Below are positions 11,531 through 23,000 of a DNA stretch of 64,000 bases, piece by piece. The DNA lies in the NCBI GenBank assembly GCA_028386065.3, contig JAKUCV010004254.1:87103-151102 (forward strand), written 5' to 3'. This DNA is from Turnera subulata (taxonomy: Eukaryota > Streptophyta > Magnoliopsida > Malpighiales > Passifloraceae). The notes under the pieces are model-generated. The model worked only from the letters and a program-made list of their open reading frames with translations. It searched no databases and had not been told where the DNA came from. The position numbers were made by a program, and so were the translations under genes. How positions within the stretch are numbered: position 1 is the first letter of the stretch; each line of letters starts with the position of its first letter.

Positions 11531-11730
11531 AGGATCAAGAAACTTGAAAATCTCACAAAAGACTATGAGGCAGTCATTGGCATTGAAACTCATGTGCAGC
11601 TCTCCACGTTGACCAAGGCCTTTTGTAGCTGCCCATACGACTATGGGGCTCAACCAAACACAACTGTCTGCCCCATATGCATGGGTTTGCCTGGTGCATT
11701 GCCTGTTATGAACTCGACAGTAGTGGGCTT
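11531..11730 (+). pseudogene. GatB (glutamyl-tRNA(Gln) amidotransferase subunit B) exon fragment
   Basis: The plus strand encodes [20 protein letters not shown], then [20 protein letters not shown] and [12 protein letters not shown]. This is the highly conserved N-terminus of organellar GatB, which acts with GatA and GatC to convert Glu-tRNA(Gln) to Gln-tRNA(Gln). Homology stops after NSTVV and an unrelated stretch leads to a stop at about 11801. Only about 60 of some 500 residues are present. Confidence 0.88.
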
Positions 11731-11872
11731 TCCCTGGTTAGATCACTTCAATCAAAAGATATCTGTCAAGATCCCAAGGGATATTTGCTGCTCATTTACT
11801 TAAAACTATGACCCCTTATACAGTTTATTTGTGGTTCTTGAATTGCTCATTTTCTATACCTTTCTTCTTCAG

Positions 11873-11942
11873 GTTCATGTTGCAGCACGGAGGGTGTGCC
11901 TTCTAGCAGATGAAATGGGACTGGGGAAAACATTACAGGCAA
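11873..11942 (+). pseudogene. SNF2-family helicase exon fragment (Walker A)
   Basis: After a TTCTTCAG acceptor the plus strand encodes VHVAARRVCLLADEMGLGKT LQA, the motif I (Walker A) region of SNF2/SMARCAL1-type ATP-dependent remodelling helicases. Nothing else of the helicase is nearby. It lies 140 bases downstream of the GatB fragment on the same strand but is from an unrelated gene. Confidence 0.75.
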
Positions 11943-12911
11943 ATTTTTTTCATTTCCTATTACATTACTTTTCTATGTGCTTCCTTGACCTTCTCTGCTG
12001 GCGTATTCTCCCTGTTGAACCATTAAAAGATGTAAATTTTTCTGACAGTCAAAACTGGAGCAAATACGTGCTATTTGATTAAAGAAAGAATACTATCTCG
12101 GATGAATCAATACTTTCCTCTTAACTATGAATGACAACAAATTGTGCTAACTTGTTAGCTGTCTCACAACAATACTCCATGAAGCATAATAGACCTAAAC
12201 GAAAAGCACATCAAAATTTATTATTCTATTGGATTAGCTATTTGAGAAGTTATTTTAATCATTAAAAAAGATTTTTATTATAATAATGGCTTATCATGTG
12301 TATTTAAGACACAAGATAGGAAAAAAAAATTATTTTATTTTAAAAAAATAGGTTATAGAAAATTAATTCACAAAATAACAAAAAAAATATTCAGGAAAAA
12401 GGTATTTTTGGACATACATCCATCAACTTATGGCGCCATATTCTAAACAGAAAGAAAACATTATGCCACGTTAATCTTTAAAATTTGCATTTAGGGAAAT
12501 TAATTAGAAACAGTGAAGACAATCATATGTGAAATGCATTTTTCTTCTTCTAACGTGAGCATTCTTTTAATAAGTTATCTTTCATTGCACAACCCATCAG
12601 CTCATGCCAGGAATCAAATGAACTCACTAGCCACTTTGCCTGTATCTATGCCACCAGTTACCATGGAAGACTGGAACCTTCATTCATTGAATCACTCTCC
12701 TTGTTGCGCTTATTCATGCCAATCCAAATGTCAAACTCCTTAAACCTCCACGAAAACAAATCACTGTCTTTCTACTTTGACATTAACCTGCACAATATAC
12801 CCAACTTCCAGGGCATGATCATCACATTTCACCTCCTTTCCTCTGCCACCACTCTCCTCCATATGGCTATCTCTTCACTTCTCTTCACCACCCACCCTCC
12901 TCTCCTTTCCA
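11943..12911. other. No gene seen
   Basis: AT-rich sequence, then a stretch from about 12700 with open frames on the plus strand that carry no recognisable domain. Confidence 0.35.
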
Positions 12912-13100
12912 CTAAGCCTTTCCTTTATCGGAAATGTGCTCGTGGGGGTGGTCACGGGTGAGATATATGACCAAAAAATATAAACCCGTCCCGGCGATAA
13001 GGGAAAACACAATTCCGGCAGCCACATTGCACATCACTTTCTTCTCGAGACTGCGTAAACTGGTTAAATCCATCTCTAATCCGACAAAGAACATATAATA
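12912..13100 (-). pseudogene. CHX cation/H+ exchanger fragment, cut by the copia LTR
   Basis: The minus strand reads MFFVGLEMDLTSLRSLEKKV then AGIVFSLIAGTGLYFLVIYL. FFVGLEMD is the diagnostic motif of plant CHX monovalent cation/proton antiporters. Only one or two membrane helices remain. The upstream part of the gene is replaced by the LTR remnant that begins at about 13101, so the junction marks an insertion or deletion break point. Confidence 0.75.
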
Positions 13101-13370
13101 AATGAGATGTATTGTGTGCTTTCCTAAATAACCAACGTCTCCTCCTCTGTTTTTCTTCTGGTTTCTCTACGAAAGAGATGCGCTGCGCTACCCAGCGCGT
13201 AACCGCTGCGCACCTCTACCTCTTTTCTGATTATGCCATTACCAATCGTGGGTAACCCTCGGGCCGGCTGCCCCTAACCTAATAAGTCCTTATTCTTTTT
13301 CTTGTTTTGCATAACTAAATATTCATATAAACCTTTCTTAAATACACCCTTACTATAATTTTTTCTTTTA
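13101..13370 (+). repeat. 5' LTR remnant of copia 1
   Basis: It is homologous to 17609-17775 of the 3' LTR. The shared part starts at AATGAGATGTATTGTGTGCT and ends just before the primer-binding site. It lacks the U3 region with the TATA box. It carries 113 bp (13171-13283) absent from the 3' copy. Confidence 0.8.
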
Positions 13371-13486
13371 ATTAGTAGCGGAGACCATAAACCACAAAAA
13401 CAAAATACCCAAAATCTCTTTCAAAATATACCCATAAACTCACCTTCCATTATAACTTTAAAAAGTCCCAACTTCTCAATCCTTCA

Positions 13487-16400
13487 ATGATGTCAAGGAA
13501 TTTCATAGTACCAACACCACCTGTGTTCGTAGGTGAAAATTTCCAAACATGGGCTGTGAAAATGAAGGCTTATCTTCAAGTTTATGGCTTGTGGGAGGTT
13601 GTTGATGTTGGTGTAAATCCAACCCCACTCTCAGAAGAAGTCACTATAAATCAAATCAAGCAACACAATGAAGAAATTACAAAAGGTTATCAAGCCTTGT
13701 CTGCAATTTTTTTGTTGATGTCAGAAGAAATTTTTACAAGAATTATGGCTTGTCAAAGTGTCAAAGAAGCTTAGGATAAGTTGAAGGTGGAGTTTTTCGG
13801 AAGCCAAAAATCAAGGCAGATGCAAGTCCTCAATCTCAGACGCAAATTTGAGTTTTTGAAGATGGAGGAGGCTGAGTCACTCAAATAATTTGCTGATAGG
13901 TTGATGAAGAATGTCAACCAAATCGGACTTTTGGGAGAAGATCTCCCAAATAAAAGGATAGTTGAGAAAGTGTTGGTGAGTCTTCCAGAGAGGTTGGAAT
14001 AAAAAATCTCCTCACTGGAAGAATCAAAAAATTTGTCTGAAATAACATTGCAAGAGCTTGTTCATTCTTTACAAGCTCAAGAACAAAGGAGAGTACTCAG
14101 GTAAGGAATTCAAGCAGAGGGAGCTATGAATGTTAAACACAAAAACAAGCATCAGTTCAGCACTAACAATCAAAAGCAAGCTACGGAGAAGAAGGGAAAG
14201 CAGAAGAAGTACAAAGGTGACACCAAATTTGGTCAGAAAAAACAATTCCCAGCTTGTTCTTTCTGCAAGAAAATAAATCATGCGGAGAAGTATTGTTGGT
14301 TCAGACCTGATGCATATTGCAAAAAGACAGGCCATGTTGATAAAGTATGTTAGCTCAAGAAGCAGCAGAAGGATCAACAGGCTCAATGTGTTGAAAACAA
14401 GAAAGATGAAGCGCGAGAAGAACAACTATTTGTTGCATCATGCTATACAACAGCAAGAAGCAGTGATTGGCTTATTGACAGTGGCGGCACACATCATATG
14501 ACCATAAAATTGTTGCTTTTTCAAACTTGGATGAGTCTTATCTCTCTAAGGTCAGGATTGGGAATGGAGACTACATCGACGTCAAAGGCAAAGGTACTGT
14601 TGCAGTTGAGACTCCATCAGGTACCAAATTTATTTCGAAAATTTTATATGTTCCCAAGCTTGATCAAAATTTATTGAGTGTGGGCCAATTACTAGAGAAA
14701 AATTATTCATTGATATTTAAAGATAATGCATGCACTATATATGATGCTGCAAACAACAAGCTATTTTCTATTGGCATGACGGATAAAAGTTTCTCATTAA
14801 ATTTGAGGAACAATAATGCTCATTCATATGCAAGTACAGTTGAGATGACCTCTCTTTGGCATAAAAGATTAGGTCATGTCAATTAGACTTCCTTAAAAAA
14901 TCTTCATGCTAAGGAAATAGTGCATAATATGTCTGCTATTAGAGAATGCTCTGCTGTTTGTGAGGTTTGTCAACAGGAAAAGCAATCAAAGTTTCCATTT
15001 CCGGTCAACAAAGCTTGGAGAGCCTCAGAAAAATTACAATTAGTCCATACAAATATTTGTGGACCAATGAAAGTACCTTCTTTGGGAGGTTGCATGTACT
15101 TTATTCTTTTTATAGATGATTTTTCAAGAATGCGTTGGGTTTATTTCTTGAAGTAAAAATCTGAGGTGTTTGAAGTGTTCCAAAAATTTCAAACTTTGAT
15201 AGAAAATCAGAGTGGCTACTCTATAAAGGTCCTAAGGTCAGATAATGGAACTGAATACTCTTCACAAAATTTTAACAAAATGGAGGTTATACTCCACAGC
15301 AAAATGGAGTTAGTGAAAGAAAAAATAGAACAGTCATGGAGATGGCTAGGTGTCTTTTGTTTGAGAAACAGATGCCTAAGAGCTTTTGGGCAGAGGCGGT
15401 AAATACTGCTGTTTATATTCAAAATAGGTTGCCTACAAAAGTTCTAAACAATAAAACTCCATTTGAGGCTTGGAATGGTTTCAAACCATCTGTGGAGCAC
15501 TTGCGAGTATTTGGTTGCGTGTGTTACACATACATACCTGATGTCAAGTGGGACAAGCTAGAGCATAAGGCTGAAGTTGGAATCTTTATGGGATGTAGCT
15601 TTGTTGCTAAAGGATACAGAGTCTATAATCCTAAAACTGAGAAGATTATTGTTAGTAGGAATGTCAAGTTTAATGAAAATGCATCCTGGAATTGGCAAAA
15701 TTCCAAGGATGATCATCAACCTTCTCAAGTCTTGTCCCAACAAATAAATCAAGAAGATGATGATTCTGAAGAAGTAGAGGAGGAAGAAGAAGAATCAGTT
15801 AGAGGCACTAGAACTCTTGCTGATATATATATCAGAGATGTAATGTTGCTGTTCTAGAGCCCACAACCTATGAAGAAGCAAGTAAAATTTCTGGATGGAG
15901 AGATGCAATGCAGTAGGAGATGAATATGATATAAAAGAATCAGACTTGATGTTTGGTTGATAGGCCAAGTCACAAAAATGTCATTGGAGTTAAGTGGGTT
16001 TATAGAACCAAGTTGAATGCAGATGGTTCTATGAATAAGATGAAGGCTAGGTTGGTTGTGAAAGGCTACTCTCAGCAATTTGGAGTAGACTTTACTGAAA
16101 CATTTGCTCCAATGGCAAGGCTTGATACAATTAGGCTACTACTAGCCTTGGCTGCCTAAAAAGGCTGGAAAATCTTCCAATTAGACGTAAAATCAGCCTT
16201 TCTTAATGGATTTCTTGATGAAGAGATTTTTGTTGAGCAGCCTCAAGATTTCATTGTCAAAGACAGTGAAGAGAAAGTCTACCTCCTGAAAAAGGCTCTA
16301 TATGGCCTGAAACAAGCTCCTAGAGCCTAGTACATAAAGATAGATGAGTATCTAATCTAACTTGGCTTTTAAAGGAGCAAAAATGAAGCCACTCTATATG

Positions 16401-17404
16401 TAAAAACAACAAAGTCAGATTTGTTGATTGTGTCCTTGTATGTGGATGACTTGCTAGTCACTAGAAATAATCCAAAGCTTGTGAAGCAATTCAAAATGGA
16501 GATGAGTAAAGTATTTGAGATGACTGATTTGGGCGAGATGGCATATTTTCTTGGCATGGAAATATGTCAAACTGAAGGAGGAGTCTTCATAAGCCAAAGG
16601 AAGTATGCGTTGGAGATACTAAAGAAGTTTAAGATGCTTGAATGCAAGCCTGTCAGTACACCTTTGGCTTTGAATGAGAAGCTAAGTAAGGAAGATGGTT
16701 TTGAAAAAGCTGATGCTTCTCAATACAGAAGTTTGATAGGATGCCTCCTATACCTCACAGCAACCCGACAAGATATTATGTTTACTGCTAGCTTACTTTC
16801 TAGATTCATGCATGCTCCTAGTGAGTTACACTTCAAAGCAGCAAAACGGGTGCTAAGGTATATTAAAGGCACTGCTGACTACGGTATTTGGTTTCAGCAA
16901 AAACAAGAAATCAAGCTTCATGGATTTTCTAATAGCGACTGGGTTGGTTCTCATGATGATATGAAAAAGCACATCAGGGTATTTGTTTTCACTTGGTAGT
17001 GTTGTTTTCTCTTGGAATTCCAGGAAACAAGACATCGTTGCCCAGTCCACTGCAGGAGCAGAATATGTAGCAGCTGTCGCGGCTATCAACCAAGCAATTT
17101 GGTTGAGAAAAATATTGCAAGATCTCAAGCAAGATCAAGAAGAAGCTACTAAGATTATGGTAGACAACCAGTCTGCAATAGCAATATCCAAAAATCCAGT
17201 GTTTTATGGCAGGAAAAAGCACATGAAGATCAAGTTTCACTTCATCAGAGAAGTGCAGCAAGCCAATGAAGTCAGTCTTATCCATTGCAATTCCGCAGAT
17301 AATCTAGCTGATATTTTGACGAAAGCATTGCCCAAAGAAAATTTGAAAAGCTTAGAGATGCTTTGGGAATTTGCAACAAGAAATCAAGAAGGAGTGTTGA
17401 TGTG
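13487..17404 (+). pseudogene. Copia 1 gag-pol, inactivated
   Basis: Domains in order: gag N-terminus at 13487 (PPVFVGENFQTWAVKMKAYL), a zinc-knuckle region near 14258, a protease region near 14470 (LIDSGGTHH), an integrase zinc region near 14856 (LWHKRLGHV and CEVCQQEK), an integrase core (DNGTEYSSQNF, near 15241), reverse transcriptase with YVDDLLV at 16439, and RNase H near 17030-17330 (SWNSRKQ, LADILTKALPK). At least ten in-frame stops interrupt it, many at positions where tryptophan or glutamine is expected. The protein ends near the polypurine tract. Confidence 0.9.
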
Positions 17405-17775
17405 TGATTACTTACTAGAAGTTTCCATAATATTCTTGTAAAAATATCATGATATTGTAGTAATCTAGAAAGGTCCAGTGTAAAATCAAAACCAAAATAT
17501 CAGGTTACTTTAAATAATTATCTAGATATTAATATGTAAAGTTGTGGTTGCATTAGGATAAAAACAAAAAACAAAGTCAGTTGATGTATCCTATAAATAA
17601 GCTAAGTTAATGAGATGTATTGTGTGCTTTCCTAAATAACCAACGTCTGCTCCTCTGTTTCTACTCTATTTTTCCTCTGCTTTCTCTACAAGTCCTTATT
17701 CTTTTTCTTATTTTGCATAACTAAACATTCTCATAAATCTTTCTCAAATACACCTTATTAGAATTTTTTCCTTCA
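17395..17775 (+). repeat. 3' LTR of copia 1
   Basis: It begins TGTTGATGTG right after AAGAAGGAG and ends in CA at 17775. A TATA-like CTATAAATAA lies at 17591. Its last 170 bp match the 5' remnant. Confidence 0.8.
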
Positions 17776-17800
17776 ATGTCTCTATGGCCTGTGTCTGAGC

Positions 17801-17898
17801 TGTTAGACGAAGAAACATTGCAACCCACTCTTGGGTTCCCATTACAGACTGTTGGACGGAGAAACATTGCAACCCACTCTTGGGTTCCCATTACAGAA
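17801..17898. repeat. 49-bp tandem duplication
   Basis: Two adjacent copies (17801-17849 and 17850-17898) differ at a few bases; each contains ACATTGCAACCCACTC. Confidence 0.85.
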
Positions 17899-17992
17899 GC
17901 ACCAAGCCCAATATTCCTGATGAAATTTTGACAAAAGCTTTCAAAGTTACAGAGCAAGAAATCGTGAGGATCCGCAGAAACCTTGGAGGTTA
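17880..17992 (+). pseudogene. Possible C-terminal tail of a cupin-type protein
   Basis: One frame reads STKPNIPDEILTKAFKVTEQ then EIVRIRRNLGG and a stop at 17990. It resembles the C-terminal helix of 11S-type seed-storage cupins, but the match is short and from memory. The tandem duplication sits immediately upstream. Confidence 0.25.
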
Positions 17993-18224
17993 ATCATGTT
18001 TTGCTGAATTGACTGTAATGAGTATGTAATTTATGCTGTTTATGGATGCAAATGTTCTAGAGCTATGGTAATTTGAAAATATTGTCTTGTTTTCTGAAAA
18101 AATGAAAAAAATTGAAACCCCATTATTGAACCATTGGGCCACTAGCCATGGAAATATGAAGTATGTCATCAATTAATTAAGGACCTAATTCTTAAGAAAG
18201 CAAACTTTTCATTCTACCGCGGCT

Positions 18225-18565
18225 TATTTCCTTCATTACAAAAGCTTACCTAATGCCATGGCCGAGACCACACAGACCTCTTCAATCCACAGGTCAATTG
18301 GGGTTTTTCTACCCCATACTTAATGGGAAATTAACTCCATAAGCAGCGACAATATTTGCCACTCGGCGTTATTTGTTCCAAAACATAATCGCAAGGACAC
18401 TGAAGAATAGAAAACGACAGAAGTAATTCTTGACAACTATTAACTCTAAACGATGTAAAAAAATACTTGCTAACGCTAATATTTCCTAGACTTCTTACGA
18501 AAACAACCGTAACGAAGCTGTAAGAAATATATGGACAGCTGTCACCTTAACTTTTCCGACCGTAA
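18225..18565. repeat. Dispersed repeat, copy 1 (empty site)
   Basis: It is closely similar to 33506-34193 over its whole length, from TTATTTCCTTCATTACAA to about AACTTTTCCGAC, apart from a SINE present only in the second copy. It has no coding capacity. The transposon class is unknown. Confidence 0.8.
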
Positions 18566-19415
18566 GAAACTTTAGCATGTGAAAAGACGCAGCTTCACCA
18601 TTTTCGCAAGTATACGCTAACGAACAATTCTAGACAGCTGTCAGCTACGGTTTTGGTACGGACTACTTACGAATTGCATCCGTAACAAAATGGTTAGAAT
18701 AGAAATATATGGGAATTTTCGGAAACAATTTTAAGCGTAATCGGCAACGAAATTGCATGGCAATTCTTAGGGAAGACAGTATAGACTCTATAAGAATGGA
18801 TTTGTGTCAGTGAGACTTTGCTTCCAGTTGAGTTTCTACTCATCCAGGATTATATATGTCTTTAGCCTAAATAACAGATTATTATGGATTGTATTACTTT
18901 CTTTTAAAAATATTTTACCAACAATGAAAATTGATAATAATTTGAAATTCTGATGTGGATTGTGATAATCCATGCCATTCTTGAGCAAATTTCTTTTTTC
19001 TTTTGATCCGAGCCAAATTTTTTGTAAGCTATTTTAATTTATATTATGATGGAGGGCGGCAATTTCCTGTAAAAAGCTCACAATCAGTGAGCTTGATTAC
19101 AATAGTAAACGTGAGTTGGTGCAATTTCATTTGAGCTAAGTTAAACATTAGAATGCTCTCAATTTGCAGCGAAATTTACTATGAGACTAGCTACCTAGTG
19201 CATTTACTGTGCATAGAATTACTCGAAACCGCCAGATACTATGGTCAATGAGATTTTGGGGAAAAATTTATGAATTACCAAACCATGCATTTCTATAAAT
19301 GGAGAAAAATCTTCGACACCAAAGAATAACAGATTTTCATGAAATAAAACAAAATTAGCTTTCTATTTGAGTAGGATTTTGCCTTCGCAATATATTAATT
19401 ATGGATCCGCTCCCC
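18566..19415. other. No gene seen
   Basis: AT-rich intergenic sequence between the dispersed repeat and copia 2. Confidence 0.4.
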
Positions 19416-19420
19416 TCTAT

Positions 19421-19964
19421 TGTTGAACAGTAGTGGTGTTTTGTATCCCACATTTATTAAGAAGTAAGAGTGAGGGGTTGGAAAAGGCTATAAATAAGAC
19501 CCCTCACCTCCCTTTGATATCATTCCAAAATTAGAGTACATTGTATCCTAATTGTACTAACTCTTCTCCTATTAAAAGAGCAGTGCTCGAGAGACGTAGG
19601 CAAAATTGGCCGAACTCCGTTATCAATTTTTTTAAGTGTGTTCTTTCTTTATTATTCCGCCTTTAATTTTTCGTATTTGTTTATTTGTTTAGTATTCAAC
19701 ATTGGCCGGCTAAGCCGCCCCTTATCTCTTTGTTGGCCGGTAAAGCCGTCTTTGTCGAGTTAAGTTGTGAATTAAAAGACTGTGCAAGTAAGTCCTGTCT
19801 AGGAGGCTGGGTTTTAAGTGAACCATAGTTCCTCCAGTCTTCCTAGGGATTTATCTTGGAATGATAATTCTATCTAAGGAGATAGGCTAGGCTATCTTTC
19901 CTGGGAATTATCGAATCAGTTCAATTCACTAGTTGTGGGGAAATTACCCGAGTTTCCCTAACAA
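19421..19964 (+). repeat. 5' LTR of copia 2
   Basis: The 544-bp LTR has a TATA box (CTATAAATAAG) near 19490. It differs from the 3' LTR at scattered positions and by small indels. Confidence 0.93.
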
Positions 19965-20036
19965 GTGGTAGCGGAGCTGAAGGTTCGTCCTTTGGGCTAT
20001 TTGTAATTGTTGAATACTATCTTTTGAACCTTTTTA

Positions 20037-23000
20037 ATGGCAGAAGTAGGTTCAAAAAGGGCTACATCAGGTACACAATCAGGAGAGATGTCTTCCACAT
20101 CCAGATGGTCGAGGATCCCAGCATCTAGTTCAAAACTTGCTGTGGAGATATTTGATGGTACTGGTCATTTTGGCATGTGGCAGTGTGAGGTCTTTGACTC
20201 ACTATTCCAACAAAGAGTTGATGTTGCTATTGAACAAGAGAAACCTGATGATATCAATGACAAGGAGTGGGCCAACGTAAACAAGTTGGCATGTGGAACA
20301 ATTCGATCGTGCTTGTCCAGGGAGCAGAAATATGCATTCAAAAATGAAGTTTCTGCATACAAACTGTGGAAGGCATTGGAAGAAACTTTCTTGAAGAAGA
20401 GTGGTCAGAATAAGCTTCTGATGAAGAAGAGATTGTTCCGGTTTGAGTATCGATCAGGTTCTACGATGAATGAACACATCACTTTGTTTAAGAAGTTAGT
20501 AGCAGACCTGTTCAATTTGGATGTTATATTTGAGGACGAAGACTTGGCTTTGATGCTGTTATCATCCTGAAGAGTTCGAGCACTTGGAGACAACGTTACT
20601 TCATGGGAAGGAGAATGTGTCCTTAGAGGCTGTATGTTTGGCTTTGTACAGTCATGAGTTGAGACAGTAGGACAAAATGAAGAGTATAGAAACTGCAGCA
20701 GATGAAGCTTTAATTGCTAGAGGAAGACAGCAAAGCCAAACGAAAGGGAGAAGAGGAAGATCCAAGTCCAGAAGCAGAGTTGCCAAAGATGAATGTGCCT
20801 TTTGTCATAAGAAAGGGCATTGGAAGAAAGACTGCCCGAAGTTGAAGAAGAAAGGAAAAACTCCAGAAGATGCAAATGTTGCAGAATGCAAGAGTGACGC
20901 AGAGTCAGAAGTCTATTTGGTTAGTTCACCCTCAACATCACAAGCAGCTGAGTGGATATTGGATTCTGGTTGCACCTATCATATGTGTCCCATCCGGGAA
21001 TGGTTTTTTGAGTTTGAAGAGCTCAACGGTGGGGTTGTTTATATGGGCAATGACAATACATGTAAAACAGCCGGGATAGGTTAGCTGAGGAATCATGATG
21101 GATCCACCAGAATCTTGAGAGATGTTTGATATGTTCCAGAGTTGAAGAAGAATCTCATTTCTTTGGGAGCCTTAGAATCAAAAGGACTAGAAATCACTAT
21201 CAGAGATGGAATTCTTAAAACAACATCAGGAGCTTTGGTGATGTTAAAAGGAGTGAGGAAGAATAATCTATATTATTACCAAGGTAGTACAGTAATTGGG
21301 GCAGTAGCAGCAGTTACTTCTGGAAGAAAGAAGGATGCAGAGGCAACAAAGCTATAGCATATGCGTTTGGGACATACTGGTAAAAAATCCTTGCAGATTC
21401 TTGCCAAGTAGGGATTGTTGAAAGGAACAATGACTTGCAAATTAGAGTTTTGTGAGCATTGTGTTTTGGAAAAGCAACGAAGAGTGAAGTTTGGTACTAC
21501 GATCCATAATACCAAGGGGATTTTGGACTATGTGCATTCAGATGTATGGGGACCTGCGAAGACTCCATCTCTTAGAGGTAGGCACTATTTTGTCACCTTT
21601 GTTTATGACTTTTCCAGAAGAGTGTAGGTGTTTACAATGAAGAAGAAGGATGAGGTGCTTGGAATTTTCCTTAAGTGGAAAGCTCAAGTTGAAAACCAAA
21701 CAGGGAAGAAGATTAAAGTTCTCCGAATAGACAATGGTGGAGAATATACGAGTGACCCTTTCCTGAAGGTATGTCAAGATTGTGGCATAGTTCGGCACAT
21801 CACAGTTAGGAAGACACCACAGCAGAATGGGGTCTCAGAGCGTATGAACAAGACATTGGTGGAGAAAGTTCGTTGTATGCTGTCTAATGCTGGGTTAGGC
21901 AGAAAATTTTAGGCTGAGGTTGTGACATATGCTCAACATCTTGTTAATCGGTTGCCATCATCTGCTCTAGATGGCAAGACCCCTTTGGAGGTATGGTTTG
22001 GGAAACCTGCTACTGATTATGATTCTTTGCATGTGTTAAGCTCCACTGCATACTACCATGTGAATGAATCAAAGTTAGATCCATGAGCAAAGAAGGCTCT
22101 ATTTATGGGTCTTAATGCTAGAAGGGATACCGTCTATGATGTCTAAAGGCAAAGAAGACTATCATCAGCAGAGATGTTACCTTTAATGAATCTACCATGT
22201 TGACTAAAGTAAATCAACAAGAAACTGATGGTACTTCACAGCAGGTGGAGTTTGAGCATACCAAGGTGATCCCAGCAATGAACACTAGTAGTGATTCTTC
22301 ATTGATAGATGGAGAGTTAGATGAAGAGGAGGTTCTGACCCAAGAACCTCCACAGCAGATGGATTCAATTGCCGTTCGACGAGCAAGATGAGAAGTTCAA
22401 AAACCAGAACGTCTCATAGAAACGGTGGCCTATGCACTTCCAGTTGTAGATGATGTTCCTTCCACTTTTTTAGAAGCCATTCAGAGTTCTGAGAGTAGCA
22501 GTTAGAAAGAGGCAATGGGGGAGGAGATGGAATCTCTTCAAAAGAAAAGACATGGAAGCTGACACAACTACTGAAGGGAAAGAAGGCAATTGGATGCAAA
22601 TGAGTATTTGCTAAGAAAGAAGGATTTCCTGACAAGAGTAATGTTCGCTACAAAGCAAGATTGGTGGCTAAAAGCTACACTCAGAAGGAGGGAATTGATT
22701 ATAATGAGGTATTTTCTCCAGTGGTGAAGCATTCCTCCATTAGAATTTTGTTGGCTTTGGTAGCGAAGTTGAATTTGGAGCTAGCTCAACTTGATATGAA
22801 GACCGCATTCTTACACAGAGACTTGAAAGAGGAAATCTATATGACTTAGCCAGATGGATACAATGGTAAAGAGAATTGGGTATGTAAACTAGACAAGTCA
22901 TTATCTAGATTGAAGCAATCACCTAGACAGTGGTAAAAACGATTTTACAAGTTTATGATGGGTCAGAAGTACACAAGGAGCAAATACGACCATTGTGTGT

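Larger units (their letters stand above)
13101..17775 (+). mobile_element. Decayed Ty1/copia retrotransposon 1
   Basis: The element has a 5' LTR remnant (13101-13370), a primer-binding-like site (AGTAGCGGAG near 13374), gag and pol in the plus orientation, a purine-rich tract (AAGAAGGAG) and a 3' LTR (17395-17775). The left LTR has lost about 214 bp of U3, and a CHX fragment lies at its edge. No target duplication can be recovered because the left end is missing. Stops and frameshifts in gag-pol make it inactive. Confidence 0.88.

Noticed and set aside
11277..11612. 111-codon ORF upstream of GatB
   Set aside because: No recognisable motif; it ends by running through the GatB sequence in the wrong frame.
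13171..13283. Helitron 3' end (GC hairpin)
   Set aside because: A hairpin is present but no CTRR terminus follows at the usual 10-12 bp distance, and the segment lies within an LTR.
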